A stretch of 64,000 nucleotides of DNA from Acidovorax sp. NB1 (GTDB lineage: Bacteria; Pseudomonadota; Gammaproteobacteria; Burkholderiales; Burkholderiaceae_C): contig NZ_BJHU01000057.1 in the NCBI RefSeq assembly GCF_005405905.1, positions 186,001 through 250,000 on the forward strand. The letters run 5' to 3'. Of this stretch, positions 50,950-60,625 are shown piece after piece; position 1 is the first letter of the stretch; each line of letters starts with the position of its first letter. The translations under genes and the position numbers were made by a program. Below the pieces are notes generated by a model that was not told the DNA's origin, did not search any database, and was given only the letters and a program-made list of their open reading frames with translations.

Positions 50950-53304
50950 ATGCAGCCCACGCCCTCTTCGGTCCCACAGCGTCGCCTGGCCCGCCAGGCG
51001 CGCCAGAAGTTCGTAGAGGGCCTGTGTTCCGGACTCCCTGAACTGGGCAAGACCGTTCAGGAGTTCCTGGCCACCCTGATGACCCAGACGGGCACGGCAC
51101 GCGAAATGCAGTCGCGCCGGGACGCATGGAGGCAGTACCAGCAGCTGCACGGCCCCTGGATCCAGCGCACTGCCAAGGCCTGGCAGGAAGCCCTGGCGCC
51201 CCACGTCAGCAGCACCCGGGGACAACTCGCCGTAGGCGCGGTGGGCAACCAGTTCGAGCTGCTCAGCGACGATGTGGTGGAGAACAAGATCCTGGCCTCG
51301 CGCATGGCCCTGACGATCACCGAGCAGGTCGGCCCCCAGTTCGACACCCTGCGCCAGCGCACACAGTCCCTGGAGGGCCAGGAACTCGATGGCAACGACA
51401 TCCTTCGGCCGGACGCTGTGTGCCTGCTGCTGGTGGAGCAGTGGGTGGAGTCCGGCCTGTCGCGCACCGACCTGCAGACCGTGGTGGACCCTTTGCAGCG
51501 TGACCTGGCCAATCTGCTCCAGAAGCACTACCAGGCCGTCAATGTGTTCTATGTCGAGCAGGGCATCACCCCGCAGGCAGACCTGAAATCCCGTGTGCGG
51601 CGTACCAGCGGTGGGGCCGTGACAGGCAGCGGAGGCGGCGACTCCGGCTCTGGTGGCCTGGCCTCGCAGGCTCTGGCGCAGACCCGCGAGGCCATGGCGG
51701 CAGCGCGTGGCACCGCCCCGTTCCCAGCACAGATGGCACGCCCACCCCAGTTGCCGCCCGGCTATCCCCGGCACGGCATGCCCACTGCCTTTGCCACGGG
51801 CATGACCCCGCTAGCTCGCGCCCGCCAGCGTGCACAAGGGGTCATGGGCCAACTGCGCCGCCTGCTTACCCAGCCCGCCACCGGGTTTGATATGGTCAAT
51901 GCCCCGCCCGCCTCGGCGGCGCTGGCCCATGCGCTCACCGCCCACCGCGTGCATGCCGATACCTACTACAGCAGTGTCGCAACGCTGATGGAAGATTACA
52001 GCCCGGCCGCAGTGGTCCAGCTGGCCGGTACGGTGCGGGAACGGTCCACGGAACTCAAGAAAAAGGCCACGACCACCGGCGAGAAGGCCATCATCGAAGT
52101 GGTGGCGCTGATGTTCCAGAGCATTCTGGCCGAAGACCGCATTCCCCCGGCGGTGCGCGTGTGGTTTGCGCGCCTGCAGGTGCCCGTGCTGCGGGTGGCG
52201 CTCGCAGAGCCTGAGTTTTTCAGTAACATGGACCACCCCGCGCGCAAGCTGATCGACCGCATGGGCGCCTGCGTGCTGGGCTTTGATTCCACCAGCATCA
52301 ATGGCAGTGCGCTGGAGACCGAAATCCGCCGCGTGGTGCAGGTGATTGAACAGTACCCCGAAACGGGGCGGCGGGTATTCCAGCTTGTGTACGACGAATT
52401 CGAGAAATTCCTGTCCAAGTTCCTCACCGAAAAGCAGGCCACGTCCCGCCTTGTCAGCGTGGCCCAACAGGTGGAACAGCGGGAAACCCTGGCCATCCAG
52501 TACACCATTGAGCTGCGGACGATGTTGCGCGACATGCCGGTACGCGACGAAATCCGGGAGTTCCTGTTCAAGACCTGGGCGGAGGTGCTGGCCCTGTCCG
52601 CAGTGCGTGATGGCCCGCAGCACGCCGACACCGTGGCCTTCAAACGCACGGCTGCCGACCTGGTCTGGGCCGCCAGCGCCAAACCCAACCGCAGCGACCG
52701 GGCCCAGGTGATCCAGAACCTGCCGGGCCTGCTGCAGCGCCTGCGCCAGGGTCTCACGCTGCTCGGCGTCAACGGTGCCGAGCAGGACACGCAGGTCAAG
52801 ACCCTGACCGACACGCTGGCCGATGCCTTCCTGTCCAAGACCGCCTCGATCCCGCAAGCGCACATCGAAGCCATGGCGAAGCGCCTGGCCAATCTTGAGG
52901 ACTTCATGAGCGACGCAGCATTGGGTGACATGCCACTCAATGCCGACAACATCGAGATGATGCTGGGCATTGATGCATCGTCCATCCATGTGGTGGCCGA
53001 CAACGGCGCTCCCGTGGATGACGCCATGGTGGCCTGGGCCCAGGAACTGCAGCCCGGCACCTGGTACACACTGGACCACAACGGCGCATCGGCCCAGGTC
53101 CAGTACGCCTGGCAGAGCCAGCGCAAGCAACTGCACCTGTTCGCGGCGGTCGATGGCAGCAGCTACCTGATCCAGTTGCGCCGCCTGGCCGCCTACCTGC
53201 AGGCGGGCCTGCTGGTGGCCCAGGACGAGGAGGGCCTGACGCTGCGTGCCACACGCGACGCGCTGGCCAAGCTCGATGCCAACCCCGAACGGTTGCTGGA
53301 CTGA
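50950..53304 (+). CDS. DUF1631 family protein
   Basis: This 784-residue soluble protein matches the betaproteobacterial DUF1631 family in length and in blocks such as RQARQKFVEGLCSGLPELG near the start, VRVWFARLQVPVLRVALAEPEFFS (about 400-423) and HPARKLIDRMG. The C-terminal part (WYTLDHNGASAQVQYAWQSQ) resembles a PilZ-like beta barrel, which would bind cyclic-di-GMP. The GS-rich stretch at about 222-240 is a linker. No membrane helix and no signal. Starts 17 bp after secF. The family function is not established. Confidence 0.87.
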   Translation: MQPTPSSVPQRRLARQARQKFVEGLCSGLPELGKTVQEFLATLMTQTGTAREMQSRRDAWRQYQQLHGPWIQRTAKAWQEALAPHVSSTRGQLAVGAVGNQFELLSDDVVENKILASRMALTITEQVGPQFDTLRQRTQSLEGQELDGNDILRPDAVCLLLVEQWVESGLSRTDLQTVVDPLQRDLANLLQKHYQAVNVFYVEQGITPQADLKSRVRRTSGGAVTGSGGGDSGSGGLASQALAQTREAMAAARGTAPFPAQMARPPQLPPGYPRHGMPTAFATGMTPLARARQRAQGVMGQLRRLLTQPATGFDMVNAPPASAALAHALTAHRVHADTYYSSVATLMEDYSPAAVVQLAGTVRERSTELKKKATTTGEKAIIEVVALMFQSILAEDRIPPAVRVWFARLQVPVLRVALAEPEFFSNMDHPARKLIDRMGACVLGFDSTSINGSALETEIRRVVQVIEQYPETGRRVFQLVYDEFEKFLSKFLTEKQATSRLVSVAQQVEQRETLAIQYTIELRTMLRDMPVRDEIREFLFKTWAEVLALSAVRDGPQHADTVAFKRTAADLVWAASAKPNRSDRAQVIQNLPGLLQRLRQGLTLLGVNGAEQDTQVKTLTDTLADAFLSKTASIPQAHIEAMAKRLANLEDFMSDAALGDMPLNADNIEMMLGIDASSIHVVADNGAPVDDAMVAWAQELQPGTWYTLDHNGASAQVQYAWQSQRKQLHLFAAVDGSSYLIQLRRLAAYLQAGLLVAQDEEGLTLRATRDALAKLDANPERLLD

Positions 53305-53374
53305 CGGTAACTTCCAACCGCCTGCCTCAGAACCCCAGGCAGGGCCCCGTGCCTTCGCCTCGAGTTTCTCGGCT

Positions 53375-54559
53375 TCAGCCTCGCACCAGACGCTGAAACA
53401 GCCCCCCGGGCAGACGGGCCACGCTGCCCGCCAGTTCCAACTCCAGCAGCATCACCTGCAGCGAAGCTGTGTCCATGCCGGTGCGCGCCACCAGCGCATC
53501 CAGGCCCAGGGGATCAAACCCCAGTGCCGCGAGCACCGGGTTGTTTTCGGGCTCACTCTCTGTGTGGGGCAGCTCCACAGCAGCCCCATCACGCTCAGCG
53601 GGCATGTCCGGCAAGCCCGGCACTGTGGTGGCAGGGAGCCGTAGCTCCTCCAAGACATCCTGCGCAGACTCGACCAGTTTAGCCCCCTGGCGGATCAGGG
53701 CGTGGCAGCCCCGAGACTGGGGGGCATGGATAGAGCCGGGAATGGCAAAAACCTCCCGGCCCTGTTCGACCGCCATCCGCGCCGTGATCAGGGAGCCCGA
53801 GGCCAGCGCAGCCTCGACGACCAGGGTTCCTTGGGACAGGCCCGAGATGATGCGGTTTCTCTTGGGGAAATTGGGCGCCAGCGGGGGCGTGCCCAGAGGA
53901 TATTCACTGACCAGCAGCCCCCGGGCTGCAATGCGGCGGGCCAGGTCGAGGTTCTTGCGGGGGTACACGCGGTCCAGGCCGGTTCCCACCACAGCGATGG
54001 TGGCCGCAGCCGAAGCGTCCGCCACAGACGCATCCAGCGCGCCCTCATGGGCGGCAGCATCCACCCCCAGCGCCAGCCCCGACACGATCGTCAGCCCGGC
54101 GCCATGCAGCGACCGCGCAAAGAGGCGGGCGGTCTCCGCGCCCTGGGCCGTGGGGTTGCGGCTGCCAACCACTGCCAGGCAGCGATCACTCGGGAAAGGC
54201 TGGTGCGCCAGCAGATGCTCAGGCCCTGTGAGGTAGAGCATCAGCGGGGGGTCTTCAGTGTCCAGCAAGGCCTGCGGATAGCGGACATCACCCAGCGTGA
54301 CAATCGTGCGCGACGGTCTTCCCGGATCCGCGCCAAACAACCACTGGGCCGTGGTGTCCCACAAGGCCTGCCAGGCGGCAGGGATCTCACACAAAGCCCG
54401 TGCCTGGGCATTGGTCACACATTGCTGCAACGCCGCCTCGGACTGCTGGAAAATCGCTTGCGGGAGCCCGAAACGGGCCAGCAGCCGCCGCGCGGCGCCA
54501 TTGCCCACGCCAGGGGTCAGCGTCAAACGCAGCCAGGCGCCCAACTCTTCATGGTCCAT
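53375..54559 (-). CDS. dprA: DNA-processing protein A
   Basis: This 394-residue protein loads RecA on incoming single-stranded DNA during transformation. An N-terminal SAM-like part (LTPGVGNGAARRLLARFG) precedes the Rossmann core with VVGSRNPTAQGAETARLFARSL, GLALGVDAAAHEGAL and PLAPNFPKRNRIISGLSQGTLVVEA. A winged-helix C-terminus (LGLDALVARTGMDTASLQVMLLELELAG) follows. ATG 54559 is chosen because known DprA proteins begin at the equivalent of DHEELGAWLRL; an in-frame start 27 bp earlier is possible. It lies downstream of a LysM gene (85 bp), a frequent pairing in betaproteobacteria. Confidence 0.94.
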   Translation of the reverse strand: MDHEELGAWLRLTLTPGVGNGAARRLLARFGLPQAIFQQSEAALQQCVTNAQARALCEIPAAWQALWDTTAQWLFGADPGRPSRTIVTLGDVRYPQALLDTEDPPLMLYLTGPEHLLAHQPFPSDRCLAVVGSRNPTAQGAETARLFARSLHGAGLTIVSGLALGVDAAAHEGALDASVADASAAATIAVVGTGLDRVYPRKNLDLARRIAARGLLVSEYPLGTPPLAPNFPKRNRIISGLSQGTLVVEAALASGSLITARMAVEQGREVFAIPGSIHAPQSRGCHALIRQGAKLVESAQDVLEELRLPATTVPGLPDMPAERDGAAVELPHTESEPENNPVLAALGFDPLGLDALVARTGMDTASLQVMLLELELAGSVARLPGGLFQRLVRG

Positions 54560-54644
54560 GGGTTTCAATCCGCCCGGGAATAACACGGCGCTACCGCTTC
54601 ACACCAAAGCGGCGACACCCCTTCCGCGCCGGAGCGCGCATGGC

Positions 54645-55856
54645 TTACTTGGGATTGACGAGGCGATCGCCTACGCGCACGCCGTTGCGAATCTCAAGGA
54701 GCAGCGCATAAGACACGCGCTCGAAGGTGCGGAACACCATGGCCGTGCCGTTGACTTCGCTGGGCAGCTTGACCATCGCCTTGGACTTGTCGGTGGTGTC
54801 CTTGATGCGGTCGCCCTTGGTCATCAGGCTGAGCACATGGCCAGGCTCCACACCGTCCTCCGAGCCCATGTTGATGGCCACCACCTGATTTTGCGCAGCG
54901 TAGGCCACAGCCGAGCTGCCGTAGATGGACACCACACGGGCGTCCACCTCAACCTCGGGCGCCCGCGGCGTGTAGCTCATGAAGGCGCGTGCGGGTGCGG
55001 GCAGCAGGCGGTCACCCGCCTGGACTTCTTCCTTGGTGGCCGACAGGTCTACCGTGGCGGGCACGTACTCGGCGTTGTATCCGCCTTTGCCATTGGGGGT
55101 TTCTTCGAAGGATTCGCCACGCACCAGTTCGGCCTTACCCACGTACTGCGCTTCGTAGCCAAGCACTGCACCCGTCATCGGGTCCTTGAGGGCCACCGCA
55201 TTGCGGAAGACGCGGTAGTAACGCGGTTCACCAGCTTCAGACAGCATGGGCGAGGCGGCATCTCCACGCACATAGACGCGGTCACCCGACCCCATGAGCA
55301 CACGCTCGTCGGTCGTGGCGATCACGCGCGGGGCGCGCAGCAGTGTCTGTTCGTCCACCACCAGCGGCTCGACCAGGAAGGGCTCGATCAGGTGCGGCTT
55401 GAGGGTGGGGAGTGCGGAATCCATCAGGCTGTCGCTGCGTGTGCGTGGCGAGACGCGCACGGTCTCGGGCTCGCCGGTGCCGCCAGGGCGGCTGGTGCTC
55501 AGGCGGGCATAACCGCCGTCCTTTTCCAGATAGAGCGTCTGGCCCGGGAAGATCAAGTGCGGGTTGGGAATGGCCTTGAGGTTCATGCCCCAGAGTTCAG
55601 GCCAGCGCCAGGGGCGCTTGAGGTACATGCCAGAGATACCCCAGAGCGTGTCGCCGCGCTTGACGGTGTAGCTGTCGGGTGCGTTGGGCGCCAGCTCTTC
55701 GAGGGGCACGCCCCGCTCGGACACCTGCTGCGCCGTGGCGCGCTGGCTGCTGGAGATGGGGTAGTTCTGCGCCTGAGCCGGCATGACCAGCAGGGCGCCA
55801 GCGATGATGGTGAGCGCGCCCAGGGCGGTCCGCCGCACGCTGGTGAATGCCGTCAT
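54645..55856 (-). CDS. Exported LysM-domain protein
   Basis: This 403-residue protein has a signal peptide (LTIIAGALLVMPAQAQ, cleavage near residue 29) and a LysM domain at about 60-115 (YTVKRGDTLWGISGMYLKRPWRWPELW, NPHLIFPGQTLYL) that binds peptidoglycan. A long C-terminal beta-rich region of unknown fold follows. AAGGAA 6 bp upstream supports ATG 55856. It is divergent from def over 199 bp and is followed by dprA. A role in the cell wall, possibly for DNA-uptake pilus passage, is suggested only by the neighbour. Confidence 0.9.
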   Translation of the reverse strand: MTAFTSVRRTALGALTIIAGALLVMPAQAQNYPISSSQRATAQQVSERGVPLEELAPNAPDSYTVKRGDTLWGISGMYLKRPWRWPELWGMNLKAIPNPHLIFPGQTLYLEKDGGYARLSTSRPGGTGEPETVRVSPRTRSDSLMDSALPTLKPHLIEPFLVEPLVVDEQTLLRAPRVIATTDERVLMGSGDRVYVRGDAASPMLSEAGEPRYYRVFRNAVALKDPMTGAVLGYEAQYVGKAELVRGESFEETPNGKGGYNAEYVPATVDLSATKEEVQAGDRLLPAPARAFMSYTPRAPEVEVDARVVSIYGSSAVAYAAQNQVVAINMGSEDGVEPGHVLSLMTKGDRIKDTTDKSKAMVKLPSEVNGTAMVFRTFERVSYALLLEIRNGVRVGDRLVNPK

Positions 55857-55992
55857 GTTGTTCCTTTTCTCATGCATTGTGAAACGCCCCCTCACTGGCA
55901 ACCCGGCGCCTGCAGCATGCGGGCGCCCGGGTAACTACGTTACAAACCTTCTTAGATTCTCTGCTCAAGCCCTTGATTCGGCAACGATTATT

Positions 55993-56015
55993 GGCCTGCA
56001 ACCCTGCGGCAGGCC
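55993..56015 (+). repeat. Hairpin in the def leader
   Basis: GGCCTGC and GCAGGCC form a perfect 7-bp stem around a 9-nt loop, 40 bp upstream of the def start codon. No run of T follows, so it is not a normal terminator; it may affect def translation or mRNA stability. Confidence 0.4.
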
Positions 56016-56055
56016 GCAAAAGTGGCGAAAATAGCGACATCTTCTACCTGCAGCC

Positions 56056-56565
56056 ATGGCAATCCTTCCCATTCTCTGTTACCCGGACCCCCGGCTCCAC
56101 AAGGTCGCACGCCCCATCGCGGTGGTGGACGATCGCATCCGTACGCTGGTGGCCGACATGCTGGCCACCATGTACGACGCCCACGGGATCGGCCTGGCGG
56201 CCACCCAGGTGGATGTGCACGAGCGCCTGGTGGTGATTGATGTGTCCGAAGAGCGTGACCAGCCCCTGGTGCTGATCAACCCCGAACTCGTCTGGACCAG
56301 CGCAGAAAAGCACTTGAACGACGAAGGCTGCTTGTCCGTCCCCGGCATCTACGACGGCGTGGAGCGGTTTGACGCCGTGCACGTGAAGGCGCTTGACGCC
56401 CAGGGCGCGTCCCGTGTCATCGAGGCAGACGGCCTGCTGGCCGTGTGCATCCAGCATGAGATGGACCACCTGATGGGCAAGGTGTTTGTGGAATACCTCT
56501 CCCCCCTCAAGCGCAACCGCATCAAGACCAAGATGATCAAGCAGCAACGGGAGGCCCGCGGGTGA
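56056..56565 (+). CDS. def: Peptide deformylase
   Basis: This 169-residue metalloenzyme removes the formyl group from nascent peptides. All three motifs are present: GIGLAATQ (44-51), EGCLSVPG with Cys92, and QHEMDHLMG with His134, Glu135 and His138. Its stop overlaps the GTG start of the lipoprotein gene. It heads an operon with that lipoprotein, fmt (which adds the formyl group removed by this enzyme) and azlCD. Confidence 0.97.
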   Translation: MAILPILCYPDPRLHKVARPIAVVDDRIRTLVADMLATMYDAHGIGLAATQVDVHERLVVIDVSEERDQPLVLINPELVWTSAEKHLNDEGCLSVPGIYDGVERFDAVHVKALDAQGASRVIEADGLLAVCIQHEMDHLMGKVFVEYLSPLKRNRIKTKMIKQQREARG

Positions 56566-57080
56566 AGCGGGCAGCGCTCTGCGCCCTGTGGGGCGGCGGA
56601 GTGCTGGCGCGTGTGGCGCTCGCGGCGCTGGTGGTTCAGCTGGCGGGCTGTGCGCTTCCTGCCCGCGAACAGCCCGGCGCACTGCGCGCCGAGGTCCTGG
56701 CCCGCCTGGGCCCGCCCAGTGCCACGTTTGCACTGGCGTCGGGTGAGCGGCTGCTGTATTCCGAGCTGCCTGCAGGTTTTGAAGCCCACGCCCTCGACTT
56801 CGATGCCAGCGGCCGCCTGCTGCGCAACGAGCAGGTGCTGACGCAGGCACGTTTCGACAACCTTCCGCTCGGTGCCTGGACCCGGGCGGATGTCGAGCGC
56901 ACCTTTGGTGCCCCCTTGCGGGTGGAGCGCGTGGCACGGTTTGATGGCGACATCTGGACCTACCGCTTCCGCCAGAACTCCGACCTGCGCCTGGCCCATG
57001 TGCACCTCGACCGCCAGGGTGTGGTGCAGAAGGTGCTGTTCACCGACGAACTCCCCCACTTTGACAACGCACGCGACTGA
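56562..57080 (+). CDS. BamE/SmpA-like lipoprotein between def and fmt
   Basis: This 172-residue predicted lipoprotein uses GTG 56562, overlapping the def stop (GTGA), with GGGAGG upstream. The lipobox is QLAGC at about residue 30. The mature part holds two related segments, [24 protein letters not shown] and [26 protein letters not shown]. Each is followed by a LxxDxxGxV-type strand, a pattern seen in the BamE/OmlA fold. Two such units in one small protein is unusual. It is probably anchored to the outer membrane. A direct role in translation initiation is unlikely; the operon may simply be conserved. Confidence 0.8.
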   Translation: MKRAALCALWGGGVLARVALAALVVQLAGCALPAREQPGALRAEVLARLGPPSATFALASGERLLYSELPAGFEAHALDFDASGRLLRNEQVLTQARFDNLPLGAWTRADVERTFGAPLRVERVARFDGDIWTYRFRQNSDLRLAHVHLDRQGVVQKVLFTDELPHFDNARD

Positions 57081-57112
57081 GCGTGCCCCCAGATATCCGC
57101 ATGCAGCCATCC

Positions 57113-58087
57113 ATGAAAGTCATTTTTGCCGGCACCCCCGAATTTGCCCGCGTGGCGCTGGAGCGGCTGCTGGCTGCGGGGTTCACCGTCCCGCTGGTGC
57201 TCACCCAGCCCGACCGCCCAGCGGGCCGGGGCATGAAGCTGCAGGCATCGCCGGTCAAGCAGTGCGCGCTGGACCATGGCATTTCGGTGGCACAGCCGCG
57301 CAGCCTGCGCCTAGATGGCAAGTACCCCGAAGACGCCGCTGCCGCGCGCGACGCGCTGCTGGCCGCCCAGGCCGATGTGATGGTCGTGGCCGCCTACGGA
57401 CTGATCCTGCCGCAGTGGACCCTGGACATGCCGCGCCTGGGCTGCCTGAACATCCACGCCAGCCTGCTGCCACGCTGGCGCGGCGCGGCGCCCATCCACC
57501 GTGCCATCGAAGCAGGCGATGCCGAAACCGGCGTAACCATCATGCAGATGGATGCCGGGCTGGACACGGGCGACATGCTGCTCACCGAGCGCCTGGCCAT
57601 CACCGCCGACGACACCACGGCGGCGCTGCACGACCGACTGGCCCACCTGGGCGGCCGCATGATCGTGGAAACCCTGGAGCTGGCAGCATGCGGCGGCCTG
57701 CAGCCCGTGGCCCAGCCCCCCGAGGGCATCACCTACGCCCACAAGATCGAGAAGGCCGAAAGCAGCATCGACTGGTCCCAACCCGCCAGCGTGATCGGCC
57801 AGCGCATCCGCGCGTTCGACCCGTTTCCGGGCGCCAGCACCGAGTGCAGCGGCGAGACCATCAAGATCTGGAGCTATGTTATTGATAGCTTAAAAGGCAA
57901 TACAGACGCGCGCAAAGGCCTTGTTTTATCTGCAGACGACACCGGCGTGGTCGTGGCGTGCGGCGCGGGCACGGCCCTGCGCCTGACCACGCTGCAGCGC
58001 GCGGGCGGCAAGCGCCTGCCTGCGGCCGACTTCCTGCGCGGCTTTGCGCTGCAGCCCGGCATGGTGCTGGGCACCGCCACCGCATGA
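57113..58087 (+). CDS. fmt: Methionyl-tRNA formyltransferase
   Basis: This 324-residue enzyme formylates initiator methionyl-tRNA. The N-terminal Rossmann part starts [16 protein letters not shown]. The catalytic signature [16 protein letters not shown] with Asn-His of LNIHAS is present at about 110-125, followed by [11 protein letters not shown]. The C-terminal OB-like domain ([18 protein letters not shown] ... [14 protein letters not shown]) contains a dispersed repeat copy (57878-57930) that encodes [18 protein letters not shown]. That stretch is locally AT-rich and differs from typical family sequence. ATG 57113 begins the family start MKVIF; ATG 57101 is also possible. The gene overlaps azlC by ATGA. 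Confidence 0.96.
   Translation: MKVIFAGTPEFARVALERLLAAGFTVPLVLTQPDRPAGRGMKLQASPVKQCALDHGISVAQPRSLRLDGKYPEDAAAARDALLAAQADVMVVAAYGLILPQWTLDMPRLGCLNIHASLLPRWRGAAPIHRAIEAGDAETGVTIMQMDAGLDTGDMLLTERLAITADDTTAALHDRLAHLGGRMIVETLELAACGGLQPVAQPPEGITYAHKIEKAESSIDWSQPASVIGQRIRAFDPFPGASTECSGETIKIWSYVIDSLKGNTDARKGLVLSADDTGVVVACGAGTALRLTTLQRAGGKRLPAADFLRGFALQPGMVLGTATA
57878..57930 (+). repeat. Dispersed repeat copy inside fmt
   Basis: Blocks TTATTGATAGCTTAAAAGGC, then GACGCGCGCAAAGGCC and TTGTTTTATC run in the family order on the plus strand. It stays in frame within fmt, in the surface-exposed C-terminal domain. Confidence 0.7.
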
Positions 58088-58908
58088 GCACACTCGCTGC
58101 CCTGCGCAGCACCGTGCGCCACCCGTCGTTCCGGCTCGCGGCCACGGACATGGCAGGCACATCGCTGGGCATCGCCGCCTGGGGTCTGGTCACGGGCGTG
58201 GCCATGGTCAAGAGCGGCATGCCGGTGGGCATGGCAGTGTTCATGTCGCTGCTGGTGTACGCGGGCAGCGCACAGCTGGCGGTCATCCCGCTGCTGTCCG
58301 TGGGCGCGCCGCTGTGGGTCATCTGGCTCACCGCCGCCTGCGTGAACCTGCGTTTTGTGATTTTCAGCAGCATGTGGCGCAGCTACTTTGCCCACCTGCC
58401 GCTGCGCCAGCGCCTCGCGCTCGGGTACTTCAGCGGCGACGTGATCTATGTGGCCTTCATGAAGCGCTTCCCCGAACCACGCCCCGCGCCCGAACAGGTA
58501 CCGTATTTCTGGGGCGCTGCCAGCACCAACTGGCTGGCCTGGCAGGTGCCGTCCATCGCGGGCATCCTGCTGGCCAATGCCGTGCCGCTGTCCTGGGGGC
58601 TGGGGTTTGCCGGGGTGCTGGCGCTGCTGGGCGTGCTGCTGTCGCTGCTGTTCGACCGCGCCACCTGGCTGGCCACGGGCGTGGCGGCCACGGCCGCGAT
58701 TGCCGCGTTCGCGCTGCCGCTCAAGCTCAACATCCTGGTGGCCCTGGCCGCTGCTGTGGCCGCCGGGCTGCTGATGGAGGCGGTGGACCGCCGCCGCCAC
58801 AAGCCCGAACTGCTGCTGGTGCCCGCCGACAGCGTCATGCCACCCGAAGAACGCGAACATGTCGCGGCGGGCGACGTGGTGCCGCTGCGTGAGGAGCGCC
58901 ATCCATGA
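58084..58908 (+). CDS. azlC: Branched-chain amino acid exporter, large subunit (AzlC family)
   Basis: This 274-residue inner-membrane protein pairs with AzlD to export amino acids. The hydrophobic core has the AzlC blocks [41 protein letters not shown] and [16 protein letters not shown]. The C-terminal tail after the last helix is charged ([14 protein letters not shown]). It overlaps fmt by ATGA upstream and azlD downstream by ATGATG. The role in the def-fmt operon is unclear; the substrate is inferred by family only. Confidence 0.9.
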   Translation: MSTLAALRSTVRHPSFRLAATDMAGTSLGIAAWGLVTGVAMVKSGMPVGMAVFMSLLVYAGSAQLAVIPLLSVGAPLWVIWLTAACVNLRFVIFSSMWRSYFAHLPLRQRLALGYFSGDVIYVAFMKRFPEPRPAPEQVPYFWGAASTNWLAWQVPSIAGILLANAVPLSWGLGFAGVLALLGVLLSLLFDRATWLATGVAATAAIAAFALPLKLNILVALAAAVAAGLLMEAVDRRRHKPELLLVPADSVMPPEEREHVAAGDVVPLREERHP

Positions 58909-59243
58909 TGAACGGATCCTGGATCGAACCGGTGCTGGCCATCGTGGGCCTGGCGGTCATCACCGTGGTGTCCCGCTCCTTCTTCATGATCCCTGAGCGC
59001 GAGCTGCCGCTGCCTGGCTGGCTCAAGCGCGGACTCAAGTACGCCCCCCTGGCGGCACTCACCGCCGTGATTGCGCCCGAGATCGTCATGACCCAAGGCG
59101 AACTCATCGACACCTTCATGGACGCCCGCCTGCCCGCCGTGGTGTGCGCCAGCGCCTACTACTTCTGGCGCCGGGGCATCCTGGGCACGATCCTGGTGGG
59201 CATGGCGGTGTACCTGCCGCTGCACATCGGCTGGGGCTGGTGA
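58905..59243 (+). CDS. azlD: Branched-chain amino acid exporter, small subunit (AzlD family)
   Basis: This 112-residue protein has about four membrane helices and the family block VISRSFF-like TVVSRSFFMIPERELPLPGW, followed by APLAALTAVIAPEIV. It is the small partner of AzlC. The start overlaps the AzlC stop (ATGA). The ending YFWRRGILGTILVGMAVYLPLHIG is typical. It is the last gene of the def operon. Confidence 0.9.
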   Translation: MMNGSWIEPVLAIVGLAVITVVSRSFFMIPERELPLPGWLKRGLKYAPLAALTAVIAPEIVMTQGELIDTFMDARLPAVVCASAYYFWRRGILGTILVGMAVYLPLHIGWGW

Positions 59244-59419
59244 AAATAGGCTCCCCCTGAGTCGCCTTCGGCGCCATCCCCCTGCGGGGGACGCACCCCG
59301 TGGCCTGGCAAAGCCCGTTCCACGGGAGCACTGGCAAAGACAGAAGGAGAAGGGCTCCCTCCACTGCGGTCACTAAAATGGCCGCCGCGAGAGCCCTCCT
59401 TCCCCCTTACACCTCTGCT
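59244..59419 (+). other. Intergenic region before pgk with a Comamonadaceae-like repeat segment
   Basis: This 176-bp gap starts with GGCTCCCCCTGAGTCGCC, containing a CGCC/GGCG stem, then CCCCCTGCGGGGG (a hairpin) and a GCAAAGCCCGTTCC stretch. The order recalls an intergenic repeat I associate with Acidovorax and relatives; only one copy is in this window. The end has CACTAAAAT (59371-59379), 40 bp before the pgk start, which may be a -10 region. Confidence 0.45.
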
Positions 59420-60619
59420 ATGAACATCCTCCGCTTTTCCGATCTGTGTGCCCAAGGCAAGGCCCAAGGCCAGCGCGTTTTCATCCGTGCGGACATGAAC
59501 GTTCCGCAGGACGACGCAGGTCGCATCACCGAAGACACGCGCATCCGCGCCTCGATCCCCTGCATCCGCATGGCACTGGACGCGGGCGCTGCCGTGATGG
59601 TCACCAGCCACCTGGGCCGCCCGACGGAAGGCGAATTCAAGCCTGAGGACTCGCTGGCCCCCGTGGCCCAGCGCCTGTCGGAGCTGCTGGGCCGCGACGT
59701 GCCGCTGGTGGCCAACTGGGTGGACGGCGTCACCGTGGCCCCCGGCCAGGTGGTGCTGCTGGAAAACTGCCGCCTGAACGTGGGCGAAAAGAAGAACAAG
59801 GAAGAACTGGCGCGCAAGATGGCCGCCCTGTGCGACATCTTCGTGAACGACGCGTTCGGCACTGCCCACCGCGCCGAAGGCACGACCTACGGCATCGCCC
59901 AGTTTGCCCCCGTGGCCTGCGCAGGCCCGCTGCTGTCGGCCGAAATCGACGCCCTGACCAAGGCCTTGGCCCAGCCCCAGCGCCCCCTGGCCGCCATCGT
60001 GGCAGGCTCCAAGGTCTCCACCAAGCTCACCATCCTGCAAAGCCTGGCCGACAAGGTGGACCAGCTCATCGTGGGCGGCGGCATTGCCAACACCTTCATG
60101 CTGGCCGCAGGCCTGCCCATCGGCAAGAGCCTGGCCGAGCCCGACCTGCTGGAGGCTGCCAAGTCCGTGATGGCCGCGATGAAGGCTCGGGGCGCCGAAG
60201 TGCCGATCCCCACTGACGTGGTCGTGGCCAAGGCGTTCGCCGCCGATGCCCCCGCCACCGTGAAGGCCGCGACCGATGTGGCGCCCGATGACCTGATCCT
60301 GGACATTGGCCCCGACACTGCCGCACGCCTGGCAACCCAGCTCAAGTCCGCAGGTACCATCGTCTGGAACGGCCCCGTGGGCGTGTTCGAGTTTGCCGCT
60401 TTCGAGAACGGCACCCGCGCCATCGCCACGGCCATTGCCGAATCGGCAGCGTTCAGCATTGCGGGCGGTGGCGACACCCTGGCCGCCATTGCCAAGTACG
60501 GCATTGAGAAACAGGTGGGTTACATCTCGACCGGCGGCGGCGCCTTCCTGGAAGTGCTGGAAGGCAAAAAACTGCCCGCTTTTGACATCCTGGAGCAGCG
60601 CGCCGTCGCCACCATGTAA
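59420..60619 (+). CDS. pgk: Phosphoglycerate kinase
   Basis: This 399-residue glycolytic enzyme transfers phosphate between 1,3-bisphosphoglycerate and ADP. Landmarks are [28 protein letters not shown] (substrate loop, about 16-45), [36 protein letters not shown] and the C-terminal nucleotide motif GGGDTLAA with STGGGAFLE. The start at ATG 59420 has no Shine-Dalgarno-like sequence. No fba or gapA gene lies beside it here; it stands alone with a hairpin after its stop. Confidence 0.97.
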   Translation: MNILRFSDLCAQGKAQGQRVFIRADMNVPQDDAGRITEDTRIRASIPCIRMALDAGAAVMVTSHLGRPTEGEFKPEDSLAPVAQRLSELLGRDVPLVANWVDGVTVAPGQVVLLENCRLNVGEKKNKEELARKMAALCDIFVNDAFGTAHRAEGTTYGIAQFAPVACAGPLLSAEIDALTKALAQPQRPLAAIVAGSKVSTKLTILQSLADKVDQLIVGGGIANTFMLAAGLPIGKSLAEPDLLEAAKSVMAAMKARGAEVPIPTDVVVAKAFAADAPATVKAATDVAPDDLILDIGPDTAARLATQLKSAGTIVWNGPVGVFEFAAFENGTRAIATAIAESAAFSIAGGGDTLAAIAKYGIEKQVGYISTGGGAFLEVLEGKKLPAFDILEQRAVATM

Positions 60620-60625
60620 GCAAAT

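Noticed and set aside
54594-54612. CCGCTT/AAGCGG hairpin between the LysM gene and dprA
   Set aside because: A six-base stem without a T-run in high-GC DNA is too weak to call a terminator or attenuator.
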